DNA of 64,000 nt from Maricaulis sp048270265 (GCF_048270265.1 NZ_JBLWTD010000006.1:1-64000), one strand, 5' to 3'. Positions 1 through 7,762 are shown, counted from the first letter of the stretch. Made by a program: numbers and translations. The notes: generated by a model from the sequence alone, not told the origin.

Positions 1-859
1 AGTGGGGAAAGCCGATCCTGTCGGCCCAGCCGGTGACAATAACGGGTCCGTGCAGCACGCCGCGGTCAAACAGGACAGCCAGGCCGGCTGCCGCGATTCC
101 GAGCACGGCGGCGGCGGGATAATCCCACAGGCCGACCGGTGCGATGGGCAGGTGTCCGAACACCGGATCCTCGCCGAGATGATGGCGCAGGATCAGCGCC
201 CCGACGACGCTCGCCACCGCCACCGGGGCGATCGAGCGCAGGGCGTAGTGGCCGAGCACGACCTCGAAGGCGAACAGGGCGCCGGCAACCGGCGCGTTGA
301 AGCTGGCCGAGACCGCGGCCGCCGCCCCGCAGGCCAGCAGGATGCGGCTGGCGCGGGCGGGCATGTCGAGCCAGGCCGCCAGGGCGGATCCCATCGTGCC
401 GCCCAGATGCACTGCCGGGCCCTCGCGTCCGGCGCTGGCGCCGCCGCCGAGCGAGATTGCTGACAGCAGGGCCGAATACAGGCCGGACCGGAGCTCGACC
501 TTGCCGCCCTTGACGGCGCGCGCTTCCAGCACGTCGGCGACGGCCTTGCCATAGGGTTCCGTCATCAGGCCCAGGCGCAGGCCGAGATAATACAGCGAGG
601 CGATCACGATGCCGGTCGCGAGCGGGATCAGGATCAGGCGCAGATAGGACAGGGTGGCCGCCTGGCTCGCCAGATTCTCCTCGGTGACGCCAAAGGCGGT
701 CTGCTCGAAGAAGCTGATGCCGAGCCTGAGCCCGATCGTGGCATAGCCGGCGACGAGGCCGACGAGTATGCCGAGCACCCAGAGCACGGGGCCGCGGCCT
801 TCGCGGATCGAACGGCTGAGAAAATCGAGGCCGGAGGCTTTGGGTTTCGCGTTTGACAC
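1..859 (-). CDS. ClC-type chloride channel/antiporter, C-terminus beyond the window edge
   Basis: A GTG at 859 opens a frame that runs off the left edge, giving about 286 residues. Hydrophobic helices and the ClC signature GREGPAVHLGG (around 395-430) are visible, followed by a SASFNAPVAGALFAFE segment typical of the family. The Glu of GREGP corresponds to the gating glutamate of ClC exchangers, so anion/proton exchange in the inner membrane is the likely role. The usual first filter motif GSGIP is absent; the equivalent stretch reads LMTEPYGKAVADVLEARA, as in a divergent bacterial ClC branch. In-frame CTG and TTG codons lie upstream of the chosen start. The family call is firm; the transported ion is inferred. 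Confidence 0.85.
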   Translation of the reverse strand, partial: MSNAKPKASGLDFLSRSIREGRGPVLWVLGILVGLVAGYATIGLRLGISFFEQTAFGVTEENLASQAATLSYLRLILIPLATGIVIASLYYLGLRLGLMTEPYGKAVADVLEARAVKGGKVELRSGLYSALLSAISLGGGASAGREGPAVHLGGTMGSALAAWLDMPARASRILLACGAAAAVSASFNAPVAGALFAFEVVLGHYALRSIAPVAVASVVGALILRHHLGEDPVFGHLPIAPVGLWDYPAAAVLGIAAAGLAVLFDRGVLHGPVIVTGWADRIGFPH

Positions 860-967
860 GGGTGCGATTTGCCGTGCGCCGGTGGTCAGGGTCAAGGGCC
901 GGGGCCGATGCGCGCTGGTCTTCGCGCGCAAAATGCGGCTAGGGTGAGGGGGAAAACAGGAGATCCC

Positions 968-1579
968 ATGCGACAGACGATTTCATCGAGCCTTGTCAGC
1001 GCCCTGGTGCTTGCCGGGATCACCGCGCTCCCGGCCTTCGCCCAGACCAATGACAGCGCCTATGTGCGTGTCTTCGACAATTGCACCAGCTACCAGGCCG
1101 AGGACGAGCCGGTCCATTTCTCCGATTGCGCCGGCTATGGCGGCTGGACGGTTCATATTGTCGCCGGGGAACATGGTGCGGCGGTGGCCTATTCCCAGCG
1201 CGGCAAGGAAGCCCAATGGAGCGAGAATCCGCCGCGCGTGGCGGTTTTCCAGGATCTCGGCGAGGTGATGGAATGGCGCCTCGACGCGTCCGGTGCGCCC
1301 TTCGCGACGATCTATCGTTCGATCTTCACCGGCTTCGAACCGGGCGATGGCGGGCAGTATCTTACCGTCTCGGCCCTGCGCCCGGACGGTGAAATCGGCG
1401 CCTGCCATGTTGCCTATGTCGAGGCGGCACGGCAGCCGGGTGCCAATCAGATTGCGCGCGATGCGGCCGACTATCTCGCGCCCGGCTGGCAATGCGGTGT
1501 CGATGAGCCGATCGTGTTCGATCTCGACTCTCAGATGGATGTTCTCACCATTGCTGCCCAGCGCCGCCCCGGTCACTGA
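968..1579 (+). CDS. Secreted hypothetical protein
   Basis: This codes for 203 residues. ATG at 968 is preceded by AGGAGA (958-963) and begins a clear Sec signal peptide with a probable AFA-Q cleavage site near residue 26; an upstream in-frame start at 869 would bury that signal. The mature part has four cysteines that could form disulfides, which fits a periplasmic location. I recognise no family or catalytic motif. Its last 7 bases overlap the 3' end of the convergent ribbon-helix-helix gene. Function unknown. Confidence 0.75.
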   Translation: MRQTISSSLVSALVLAGITALPAFAQTNDSAYVRVFDNCTSYQAEDEPVHFSDCAGYGGWTVHIVAGEHGAAVAYSQRGKEAQWSENPPRVAVFQDLGEVMEWRLDASGAPFATIYRSIFTGFEPGDGGQYLTVSALRPDGEIGACHVAYVEAARQPGANQIARDAADYLAPGWQCGVDEPIVFDLDSQMDVLTIAAQRRPGH

Positions 1580-1794
1580 TCGTCCGGCAGGCCCTGCGCC
1601 CGTTTCAGGGCCCAGACGCGCATTGAGGAGGCGAGGGGTTCCAGCCCGCGCGCCTCGTCGATCCGGGCGATCAGCCCGGCCAGGGAGAGGCCCTCGGCCC
1701 GGATCGCGGCATCGATCACGGCCCAGAATTCCGGCTCCAGCGACAGGGAGGTACGGTGGCCGGCAAGCGAAACTGAGCGTTTGATCAGGGGCAT
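1573..1794 (-). CDS. Small ribbon-helix-helix domain protein (RHH_4 type)
   Basis: 73 residues starting at MPLIKRSVSLAGHRTSLSLE. The pattern of basic beta-strand, SLSLEPEFW turn and amphipathic helix (AVIDAAIRAEGLSLAGLIARID) matches the alphaproteobacterial RHH_4 family of putative DNA-binding proteins. I chose the start at 1794 because upstream residues are not family-like. In related genomes such genes commonly sit near fumC, DUF4169 and sspB, as here. DNA target unknown; an autoregulatory or accessory DNA-binding role is inference. Confidence 0.8.
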   Translation of the reverse strand: MPLIKRSVSLAGHRTSLSLEPEFWAVIDAAIRAEGLSLAGLIARIDEARGLEPLASSMRVWALKRAQGLPDDQ

Positions 1795-1944
1795 GGCTCC
1801 AGCATCCTCCAGCCCGCCCCGGCAGGCAAGCCGGCGATGCGCAGCTCCAGCTGCGCGGCAACCGTTCATGGTTACCAATCGGCAGCTTTTTTCGTGTTAT
1901 CTGGATGTATGCGCAAATGGAGTTCCCCCCTGCCGTTTACGGCG

Positions 1945-2214
1945 ATGAGTGAACGGCGCGTCCCCAACCGGCCAGGCGTCTACGTCCTGCTGCGTTCCGA
2001 GACCGACCCGTCCTCTGTTCTGAAGATCGCCTCCTCGCGATCCCTGCGCGGGGCGTTCAGCCAGATTCGCTCCGAGCCCGAGGCCAACTGGCCGGTGCGA
2101 CCGGCGGCCTTCCTGTATTTCGAAAGCTTGAGCGAATCGGAGGAAGCCACCCGCTTCCTCGCCGAATACCGCAACCGGCGCGGCGAACGGCCGATGTATA
2201 ATTCGGGATTCTAG
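1945..2214 (+). CDS. Small hypothetical protein, possible GIY-YIG-like fold
   Basis: 89 residues from ATG 1945; an in-frame ATG at 1909 would add 12. There is no strong Shine-Dalgarno for either start. The segment RPGVYVLLRSE followed by KIASSRSLRGAFSQIRSE loosely resembles the beginning of GIY-YIG nuclease-like domains (GVYVL...KIG...LR.R), but the catalytic Tyr/Arg/Glu set is not convincingly present. It lies upstream of an AT-rich gene-free stretch. Function unknown; the fold resemblance is a guess. Confidence 0.5.
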   Translation: MSERRVPNRPGVYVLLRSETDPSSVLKIASSRSLRGAFSQIRSEPEANWPVRPAAFLYFESLSESEEATRFLAEYRNRRGERPMYNSGF

Positions 2215-2573
2215 GGCAGCGCGGGTTCTGCAAGGGGAGCGTTCTTCCCGGGGCGTTGTCCGGGAAAATGACGTGTGTCCCGATATGCCCCTCGTGTGTC
2301 CCTGGTGGTGCTTTCCTGTGGCGTCGATGGGACGTTGATTGCCCGGTTGCGGCGCTCAGATTTGACAAAATATTGTGTTATAACAATGCCTTGCGTTTCT
2401 GCGCGATCGCTTTGCTCCCCGATTTCCACGGTTTTGCCCGTTTGAACATGCACATCGCCTCCCGCCTGCGGCCCTTGCGATGTGCAGTCTAACGCCGGCG
2501 GCGCCGGCGGGGATAAGCAGGGAGGCCGGACCTGCTGGCCGGAGCATGTCCCCCGGAGCATGTCGCGTGGTGA
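2215..2573. other. Gene-free stretch with local AT-rich core
   Basis: No convincing coding frame is present. The segment contains an AT-rich core at 2361-2390 with the 10-bp palindrome TGTTATAACA (2376-2385), a perfect 10-bp inverted repeat at 2449-2486, and a 10-base direct repeat GGAGCATGTC at 2541-2550 and 2555-2564. It separates the small hypothetical gene from the minus-strand DUF4169 gene. An uncharacterised small RNA or regulatory region is possible but not shown. Confidence 0.5.
2449..2486. repeat. Perfect 10-bp inverted repeat (hairpin or operator)
   Basis: TGCACATCGC (2449-2458) is repeated as its exact reverse complement GCGATGTGCA (2477-2486) across an 18-base loop. No T-tract follows on either strand, so it is not a classic intrinsic terminator. 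It could be an RNA hairpin or a protein-binding dyad. Confidence 0.5.
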
Positions 2574-2750
2574 TCAGCTCTCCAGCTTCTTGCCGTCCAG
2601 CTCGCGCGCAGCCTTTGCAGCGCGCGCCTTCGCCAGATCGGTCACGGCCTTTGGCTGGCCATGCAGCAGCCGGTTGGCCTCGGCCTTCTTGGCTTTCTCC
2701 CGGCGCGCCTTGCGCTTGCGCACCTGTTTGAGATTGATGGGCTTGGTCAT
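2574..2750 (-). CDS. DUF4169 family small basic protein
   Basis: 58 residues from ATG 2750: MTKPINLKQVRKRKARREKA then a second charged Lys/Ala-rich helix ending DGKKLES. The INLKQVRK start and the two-helix basic/alanine composition match the short alphaproteobacterial DUF4169 family, usually 55-60 residues. A longer in-frame extension to 2786 is not conserved-looking. It sits downstream of fumC on the same strand but is separated from it by the plus-strand DUF3892 gene. Function unknown. Confidence 0.8.
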   Translation of the reverse strand: MTKPINLKQVRKRKARREKAKKAEANRLLHGQPKAVTDLAKARAAKAARELDGKKLES

Positions 2751-2789
2751 GGCGTATTTTGTGTCCCCCGCAACAGCAGGCCCCATATG

Positions 2790-2818
2790 TTGACATCTCA
2801 GTCAAATGTTCCTATAAT
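2790..2818 (+). promoter_or_regulatory. Consensus sigma-70 promoter of the DUF3892 gene
   Basis: TTGACA (2790-2795) and TATAAT (2813-2818) are separated by exactly 17 bases, a 12-of-12 match to the housekeeping consensus. Transcription would start near 2825, about 25 bases before the ATG at 2849. A LexA-type box overlaps the -10 element. Confidence 0.88.
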
Positions 2819-2822
2819 GTTC
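2808..2822 (+). promoter_or_regulatory. LexA SOS box, GTTC-N7-GTTC
   Basis: GTTC (2808-2811), CTATAAT, GTTC (2819-2822) is the canonical alphaproteobacterial LexA site, a direct repeat with a 7-base spacer. It covers the -10 hexamer of the promoter at 2790-2818, so bound LexA would exclude RNA polymerase. DNA-damage induction of the downstream gene is inferred. Confidence 0.85.
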
Positions 2823-2848
2823 CTCGGCAAAAAGAACTGGAGCCAATT

Positions 2849-3085
2849 ATGACTGAAAAGAAGCATGTTGTGGATGCCCGGGCGGATGCTGACGGGGATA
2901 TCAAGCAGGTGAGGTTCGCTGGAAACCAACGGTTCACCAGCGTGGAAAAGGCCAAAGACATGGCAGACAGGGGGCTGGTGGACAATGCCCACACAGTCCA
3001 CCTGTCGAACGGGAAGTCATACCTGCGGACTAATCCCGATGGGTCCCAGAAAAACAACCTCGACTCTCTCGCAGGTGACCGTTGA
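2849..3085 (+). CDS. DUF3892-like small protein, predicted SOS-inducible
   Basis: 78 residues from ATG 2849, with a modest Shine-Dalgarno CTGGAG upstream. The protein is hydrophilic; the pattern of IKQVRFAGNQRFTSVEKAKDM, NAHTVHLSNGKSYLRTNPDG and a terminal NNLDSL matches the DUF3892 family, which ends in a DNL..LP-like motif. No signal peptide or membrane helix, so probably cytoplasmic. It is monocistronic, convergent with fumC (1 base between stops) and driven by a consensus promoter overlapped by a LexA box. The molecular function is unknown; small SOS proteins in related bacteria include cell-division inhibitors, but nothing here shows that activity. Confidence 0.82.
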   Translation: MTEKKHVVDARADADGDIKQVRFAGNQRFTSVEKAKDMADRGLVDNAHTVHLSNGKSYLRTNPDGSQKNNLDSLAGDR

Positions 3086-3086
3086 T

Positions 3087-4481
3087 CTAATCCTTCGGGC
3101 CGAGCATATTCTCCGGCTTCACGATGGCGTCGAACTGTTCCGCCGTGACGAAGCCGAGCTTGACGGCTTCCTCGCGCAGGGTGGTGCCATTCTTGTGGGC
3201 GGTCTTGGCGACGATGGTGGCCTTGTCATAGCCGATGGTGGAGTTGAGGGCGGTGACCAGCATCAGCGAGCGGTTCATCAGAAGCGCGATATTGTCCTCG
3301 CGCGCCTTGATGCCGGTGACACAGCGTTCCGTGAAGCTCTCGGCGGCATCGGCCAGCAGGCGGATCGACTGCAGCACGTTGAAGATGATCACCGGCTTGT
3401 AGACATTGAGCTCGAAATGGCCCTGGCTGCCGGCCATCGAGACCGTGGTGTTATTGCCCATCACCTGGGTGCAGACCATGGTCAGCGCCTCGCACTGGGT
3501 CGGATTGACCTTGCCCGGCATGATCGAGGAGCCCGGCTCATTTTCCGGCAGGGCCAGCTCGCCGAGACCGGAACGCGGGCCCGAGCCAAGCAGCCGGATA
3601 TCATTGGCGATCTTGAACAGGGAGACGGCGACGGAATTGAGCGTGCCATGCGCCTCGACCAGACCATCCTTGGTCGCCAGCGCCTCGAACTTGTTGGGCG
3701 CGGTGATGAAGGGGATTTGGGTGAAGGCAGCGGCTTCCTCGGCGAAGGCCTCGGCGAAACCGATCTTGGTGTTCAGCCCGGTGCCGACGGCAGTGCCGCC
3801 CTGGGCCAGCTCGCACAGCGCCGGCAAGGCTGATTCGACGCGGCGAATCGAGTTGGCGACCATGGCCGTATAGCCGGAAAACTCCTGGCCGAGCGTCAGC
3901 GGCGTCGCATCCTGCAGATGGGTGCGGCCGATCTTGATGATGGATTTGAAGGCCTGCGACTTGTCGTTGAGCGCATTGTGCAGCTTCTGCAGCGCCGGGA
4001 TCAGCCGGTGGGTGATCTGTTCGGCCGCCGCGATATGCATTGCGGTCGGGAAGGTGTCGTTGGAGGATTGCGAGCGATTGACGTGATCATTGGGGTGGAC
4101 CGGATCCTTCGATCCGACCTCGCCGCCGAGAATCTGGATCGCCCGGTTGGAGACAACCTCATTGGTATTCATGTTCGACTGCGTGCCCGAGCCGGTCTGC
4201 CAGACCGAGAGGGGGAAGTGGTCGTCGAGCTTGCCTTCGGCGACTTCGAGCGCCGCCTGGGCGATCGCGTCGGCCAGTTTCGGCTCGAGATTGTCGAGGC
4301 GCTGATTGGCGCGGGCGGCGCTGTATTTGACAATGCCCAGGGCGCGGATCAGCGGTTTCGGCATGGTCTCGGTGCCGATCGGGAAATTGATCAGCGAGCG
4401 CGCGGTCTGCGCACCCCAGAGCTTGTCGCCGGGGACTTCGAGTGGGCCAAAGCTGTCGGTTTCGGTGCGGGTCTCGCGCAT
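3087..4481 (-). CDS. fumC: Class II fumarate hydratase
   Basis: 464 residues, the usual length. Catalyses reversible hydration of fumarate to L-malate in the TCA cycle as a cytoplasmic homotetramer. The fumarase/aspartase signature GSSIMPGKVNP is present, along with TGSGTQSNMNTNEV and GRTHLQDATPLTLGQE substrate-binding segments. ATG 4481 gives a normal N-terminus (FGPLEVPGDKLWGAQT) and an AAGGAG lies about 10 bases upstream. Iron-sulfur independent by family. The 3' end abuts the convergent DUF3892 gene. Confidence 0.97.
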   Translation of the reverse strand: MRETRTETDSFGPLEVPGDKLWGAQTARSLINFPIGTETMPKPLIRALGIVKYSAARANQRLDNLEPKLADAIAQAALEVAEGKLDDHFPLSVWQTGSGTQSNMNTNEVVSNRAIQILGGEVGSKDPVHPNDHVNRSQSSNDTFPTAMHIAAAEQITHRLIPALQKLHNALNDKSQAFKSIIKIGRTHLQDATPLTLGQEFSGYTAMVANSIRRVESALPALCELAQGGTAVGTGLNTKIGFAEAFAEEAAAFTQIPFITAPNKFEALATKDGLVEAHGTLNSVAVSLFKIANDIRLLGSGPRSGLGELALPENEPGSSIMPGKVNPTQCEALTMVCTQVMGNNTTVSMAGSQGHFELNVYKPVIIFNVLQSIRLLADAAESFTERCVTGIKAREDNIALLMNRSLMLVTALNSTIGYDKATIVAKTAHKNGTTLREEAVKLGFVTAEQFDAIVKPENMLGPKD

Positions 4482-4639
4482 GAGGGGAAGCTCCTTGCAG
4501 CGCGCGTGGCGCCGGACGAAGATGGTGAATGACAGGTCGGACGTGTATCACTCACAGATGACGGATCAAGACGATGATGCGCATCGCCGTGGGGGCAAAG
4601 CGTTCATTCACTCGGGAATCAGGGACGAACATAACTTTC

Positions 4640-5011
4640 ATGTCCGGTGACGAACTCAATTTGCGCGTTGATGCGCCGACCACGCAGACGCGGCGCTTCA
4701 AGGCGTTGATCGGCGAATTCTTCCGCCATGAATTCAAGCGCGCCCAGCCGAGCGGGCGCAGCTATGAAGTCGATGTCCGGATCGAACGGCCCGGCGATGC
4801 CGGTGATGGCGATGTCGATTGCGTCGCCAAGGCCGTGCTCGATGCGCTGACCGGGGTCGTCTTCCATGACGGCAGCCTGATTGATCGCCTGCTGGTGTCC
4901 AAGCATGCCGGCGAGCATGCGCGGGTGAGCGTGACCGCTCGCCCATTGCCGTGTCCGCCGGTGATCGCGCCGCCGCTGGCGGTGCGCCAGCGCGTGCTCG
5001 AGGACGCGTGA
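4640..5011 (+). CDS. RusA-like Holliday-junction resolvase family protein, divergent
   Basis: 123 residues from ATG 4640; ATG 4574 would add 22. The core D58-V-D60-C-V-A-K64-A-V-L-D68-A-L and the following FHD77GSLID align with the RusA pattern DxDN..K..LDAL...DD, in which acidic residues bind Mg and the Lys supports catalysis. Two usual positions are changed: DN has become DC and the second Asp of DD has become Gly. RusA cleaves four-way junctions; activity here is uncertain because of those changes. It sits between fumC and the thioesterase on the opposite strand, without phage neighbours. Confidence 0.6.
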   Translation: MSGDELNLRVDAPTTQTRRFKALIGEFFRHEFKRAQPSGRSYEVDVRIERPGDAGDGDVDCVAKAVLDALTGVVFHDGSLIDRLLVSKHAGEHARVSVTARPLPCPPVIAPPLAVRQRVLEDA

Positions 5012-5027
5012 AGCCGGCCCTGATCGC

Positions 5028-5522
5028 CTAGAGCTTGTCGCGCAGTGCCCGCGGGCGCCGCACCTGGCAGGTCGCCGTGCCCTTGGCTGCGATAATGCCG
5101 TCACCGGTCCAGATCGTGCCTTCCATGAAAGCAACATTGCGCCCGACGCGCAGGGCCTGTCCGCGGGCCCGGCAGCGGGCCAGGGGCAGGGGGGCCAGGA
5201 AGCTAGTCTTCATCTCCAGCGTCGGTACGCCGACGGTGAAGCGCTGATGCACCAGAACGGCGAGGGACATGACCTCGTCGAGCATGGCGCACATCATGCC
5301 GCCCTGGACGCCGCCGCGCAGGTTGGAGACCTGGGGTGAGGGATTGAATTCGGCCTCGAGCCAGCCCTCTTCAATGGAGAAGTCGAGCAGGCGGAAACCC
5401 AGCAGGGTCGCGGCATGCTCGAGTTGGGTCATGTTGGTGAGGCGGTCGCGAATCTGGTCGGCATCGAGCCGGTTGACCGGCCCGTCGCTGAGATCAGGTG
5501 CAACCGGACGATCGCCCGGCAT
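5028..5522 (-). CDS. PaaI-type hotdog-fold thioesterase
   Basis: 164 residues. The motif RGGVQGGMMCAMLDEVMSLAV is the hotdog active-site helix (GG...G.....D) of the PaaI/4HBT group, which hydrolyses acyl-CoA thioesters in the cytoplasm. A GTG at 5525 is possible, but ATG 5522 overlaps the sspB stop as TGATG, implying translational coupling. The acyl substrate cannot be told from sequence. Confidence 0.85.
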   Translation of the reverse strand: MPGDRPVAPDLSDGPVNRLDADQIRDRLTNMTQLEHAATLLGFRLLDFSIEEGWLEAEFNPSPQVSNLRGGVQGGMMCAMLDEVMSLAVLVHQRFTVGVPTLEMKTSFLAPLPLARCRARGQALRVGRNVAFMEGTIWTGDGIIAAKGTATCQVRRPRALRDKL

Positions 5523-5998
5523 CACTTCTTGCGGAAGCTGTCGAGGCTGACAACCTGGCCTGCTTCGCCATCGGCCGGAGCCGGCCGGGCGCCGGTCTTG
5601 GCCGGAGAGCCGCCTTCGGCCGCACCATCACCACCGGTGAGCGAGGGCTCGAACTGGAGGTGAAAGCCGACGCTCGGATCGTGAAAGCGCGAGACGGCGG
5701 AATAGGGCATCTTGATGTATTTCGGCACGCCGCCGAATTTCAGCGTCACTTCAAATCCGGTGTCGGTGACTTCGAGATCCCAGAACTGGTGTTCCAGCAC
5801 GATCGTCATCTCGTCGGGATATTTCTCGAGCAGAGACGGGTCGATATCGACGCCGGGCGCACGTGTGCGGAAGGTGATGTAGAAATGGTGCGGGCCGGGA
5901 AGGCCTTGTGGCATGGCGGCTTTGAGCAGGGCCTGACGCACAACCCCGCGCAGCGCCTCTTGCGCCATCAAGTCGTAGCGCATCAGATCCTTGGCCAT
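5522..5998 (-). CDS. sspB: SspB-type ClpXP adaptor
   Basis: 158 residues from MAKDLMRYDLMAQEALRGVV, the typical start of alphaproteobacterial SspB; ATG 6004 two codons earlier is an alternative. GGGGAT precedes the start. SspB tethers ssrA-tagged proteins to the ClpX unfoldase. The globular domain (about 1-115) is followed by an acidic, proline/alanine-rich linker and a short terminal segment VVSLDSFRKK, matching the flexible tail used to dock ClpX. The tmRNA gene that makes the tag lies only 1.4 kb upstream. It is coupled to the thioesterase gene. Confidence 0.92.
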   Translation of the reverse strand: MAKDLMRYDLMAQEALRGVVRQALLKAAMPQGLPGPHHFYITFRTRAPGVDIDPSLLEKYPDEMTIVLEHQFWDLEVTDTGFEVTLKFGGVPKYIKMPYSAVSRFHDPSVGFHLQFEPSLTGGDGAAEGGSPAKTGARPAPADGEAGQVVSLDSFRKK

Positions 5999-6136
5999 GG
6001 ACATCCCCGTTTTTCCCTTGCCGCAAGCGTATCGCACGCCGTGAACAGGTCAACGCATTCTGGTCGTTTCACTGCACAAGGCGTCGGGGAGGTTGAGGCG
6101 GTGTGCCTGCAAGGGCGGAGCAAGCTGCCGGCGGGC

Positions 6137-7195
6137 CTAGCGCGCACCCAGCCAGACGAGGCCGATCGCGACCGCAGTCATGCTCAGGGCGCAGCCCAGG
6201 AGCAGGACAGGCAGGCGCAGGGCTGTGCCCAGCCAGCTTGAGCCGTAGAAGCCACGTTCCTGCAGGGCCGCGAAGACCAGTAGCGCCAGCGCGACGATGC
6301 CTGTCGCGGTCAGGGCTGGCCAGCTGTTGCCGCCCAGGTTGAGGGTCAGCAGGATCAGCATCACCGGCGGTACGAGGGCCGCGTTCCAGTACAGCGAATA
6401 GACGACATGATCGATCACGGGGCGGCGCGGATGCAGCGCCAGGTTCAGCAGTGCGAAACCGGCCACCATCAGCAGGAAGGCCTGGCTGGCGATTGCGGCG
6501 GCGCGGGCTTCATAGGCGGCGGGATGGCGGATTGCCTCGACGACGACCGGCTGGATCCAGCCCATGCCTTGAGCGTCCAGCGTGCGCTGGAAACAGGCCT
6601 CGTTGGCGGCGTCGAGACTGCGCGGTTCGGGCGGGCTGCCGCGCCGGAACAGGCTGAGATTGATGCCGGTATCGCGCGCGAAGACGAGGCTGCCATCGGC
6701 GGCGATCTCGTCGGGGCCGGGCATGACGCCGCAATCCAGCTGCGGCGCACTGCCCCTGGCCTGGATCGCCGCATCGATCCGGGCCCAGTTGGCGCGCCGC
6801 GCCTCGATCTGCGCGGCATCCTGGCTGCGAATGCTGGCGGCGTCGGGGGTGAGGTGGATGCCGACGGGGCGAATGCCGATCCCGGCACACAGCGCGAAGA
6901 AGACCAGAGTCACGATCAGATAGATGCGGACCGGCGGCGAGTATTTTGCGCGCTGGCCGTCGACATAGTCGCGCGCAACCCGTCCCGGGCGCATGTAGAG
7001 GCCGCGCATCGTGGTCAGGAAACGTCCGTCCCAGGCCAGGGCGCCATCGAGAAAATCCGTTGCCAGCGATAGGACGGGGCGGCGCAGATCGGCGTCGGAC
7101 TGGCCGCAGGCGGAGCAGAAGGGCCCTTCGAGCGCGGCGCCGCAATTGGCGCAGATGGCCGGGCCGGTATCCGGAGAGGGTGCGGTGGTGGTCAA
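6137..7195 (-). CDS. DUF3667-type membrane protein with N-terminal zinc ribbon
   Basis: 352 residues. The N-terminus has CANCGAALEGPFCSACGQ, a four-cysteine zinc ribbon (residues about 15-32), then a conserved soluble stretch and hydrophobic segments near 90-110, 235-260 and 265-345. This layout matches the DUF3667 family of inner-membrane proteins, whose function is unknown. Monocistronic, downstream of the ssrA gene on the same strand. Confidence 0.78.
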   Translation of the reverse strand: MTTTAPSPDTGPAICANCGAALEGPFCSACGQSDADLRRPVLSLATDFLDGALAWDGRFLTTMRGLYMRPGRVARDYVDGQRAKYSPPVRIYLIVTLVFFALCAGIGIRPVGIHLTPDAASIRSQDAAQIEARRANWARIDAAIQARGSAPQLDCGVMPGPDEIAADGSLVFARDTGINLSLFRRGSPPEPRSLDAANEACFQRTLDAQGMGWIQPVVVEAIRHPAAYEARAAAIASQAFLLMVAGFALLNLALHPRRPVIDHVVYSLYWNAALVPPVMLILLTLNLGGNSWPALTATGIVALALLVFAALQERGFYGSSWLGTALRLPVLLLGCALSMTAVAIGLVWLGAR

Positions 7196-7305
7196 TTCGG
7201 GCTCCTGCGCCGGCGCGGGCAGGGCGTATCTAGCCTGCGCCCGACGCCTCGCGTCAAGCGCAGGGCGGAGACGGGCGTGCCTGCAGACCGGCGATGAAGG
7301 AAAGT

Positions 7306-7690
7306 GGAGGCTTCTGTTGCCAGGTGCCTCCGGACCCCGCCTGAGCGTGCGAACACCCAGGAGTTAATGCGAAGTTATACGCGCTGACTAGGCAGCGAGA
7401 CGAACTTCTTCAGCAAAGTTGTCATTGGCAACTTTAAGAATGAGCCTGTATCGGGCCTCACCCGGGCGAAAGCTTTCCCCTTTACCCATCCGTCGATCCT
7501 GTTTCGGCCCCATATTCGCTTGCCAATACAAGCGGAAGGTAATGGTGGAGCCGCCGGGTACTGCCCCCGGGTCCGGTCTGGTTATTACGAGTGCGTTTAT
7601 CGCCATAGTCAGCAAGCTGACAAAGCCAATATAGGCGTTCGGGACCGGATACGGAAGGGGTGGGGTCAGCGCAGGGCCGATTTCGCTCAA
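7306..7690 (-). ncRNA. ssrA: Permuted two-piece tmRNA
   Basis: Read on the minus strand, the acceptor piece comes first: a T-arm with stem CCGGG/CCCGG and the 3' strand CGGCTCC with ACCA encoded (CCA ends at 7543). The coding piece begins GGGGCCG at 7511, which pairs with CGGCTCC to form the acceptor stem. The tag frame (7429-7388) reads ANDNFAEEVRLAA then stop. Just after the stop, GTCAGCGC (7388-7381) is perfectly complementary to GCGCTGAC (7672-7665) in the acceptor piece. A UUCG hairpin (7361-7340) and a GGAGGC/GCCTCC hairpin (7331-7306) follow. Outer ends are approximate. The product rescues stalled ribosomes and tags proteins for ClpXP/SspB. Confidence 0.93.
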
Positions 7691-7762
7691 TCGTTTCAGG
7701 TTTGCGTTGATACTCCCGTCTAGGTGGCGTTAACTCTCTTTGGGGAATTAGAGGGGGCGTAC

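Noticed and set aside
2362..2384. TTGACA followed by TATAAC as a second promoter
   Set aside because: Only 11 bases separate the two hexamers, far from the 16-18 required.
7388..7690. 100-residue minus-strand reading frame, and plus-strand frames at 7419-7634 and 7520-7723
   Set aside because: All overlap the tmRNA. The end of the minus frame is the ANDNFAEEVRLAA tag itself, and the remainder is structural RNA.
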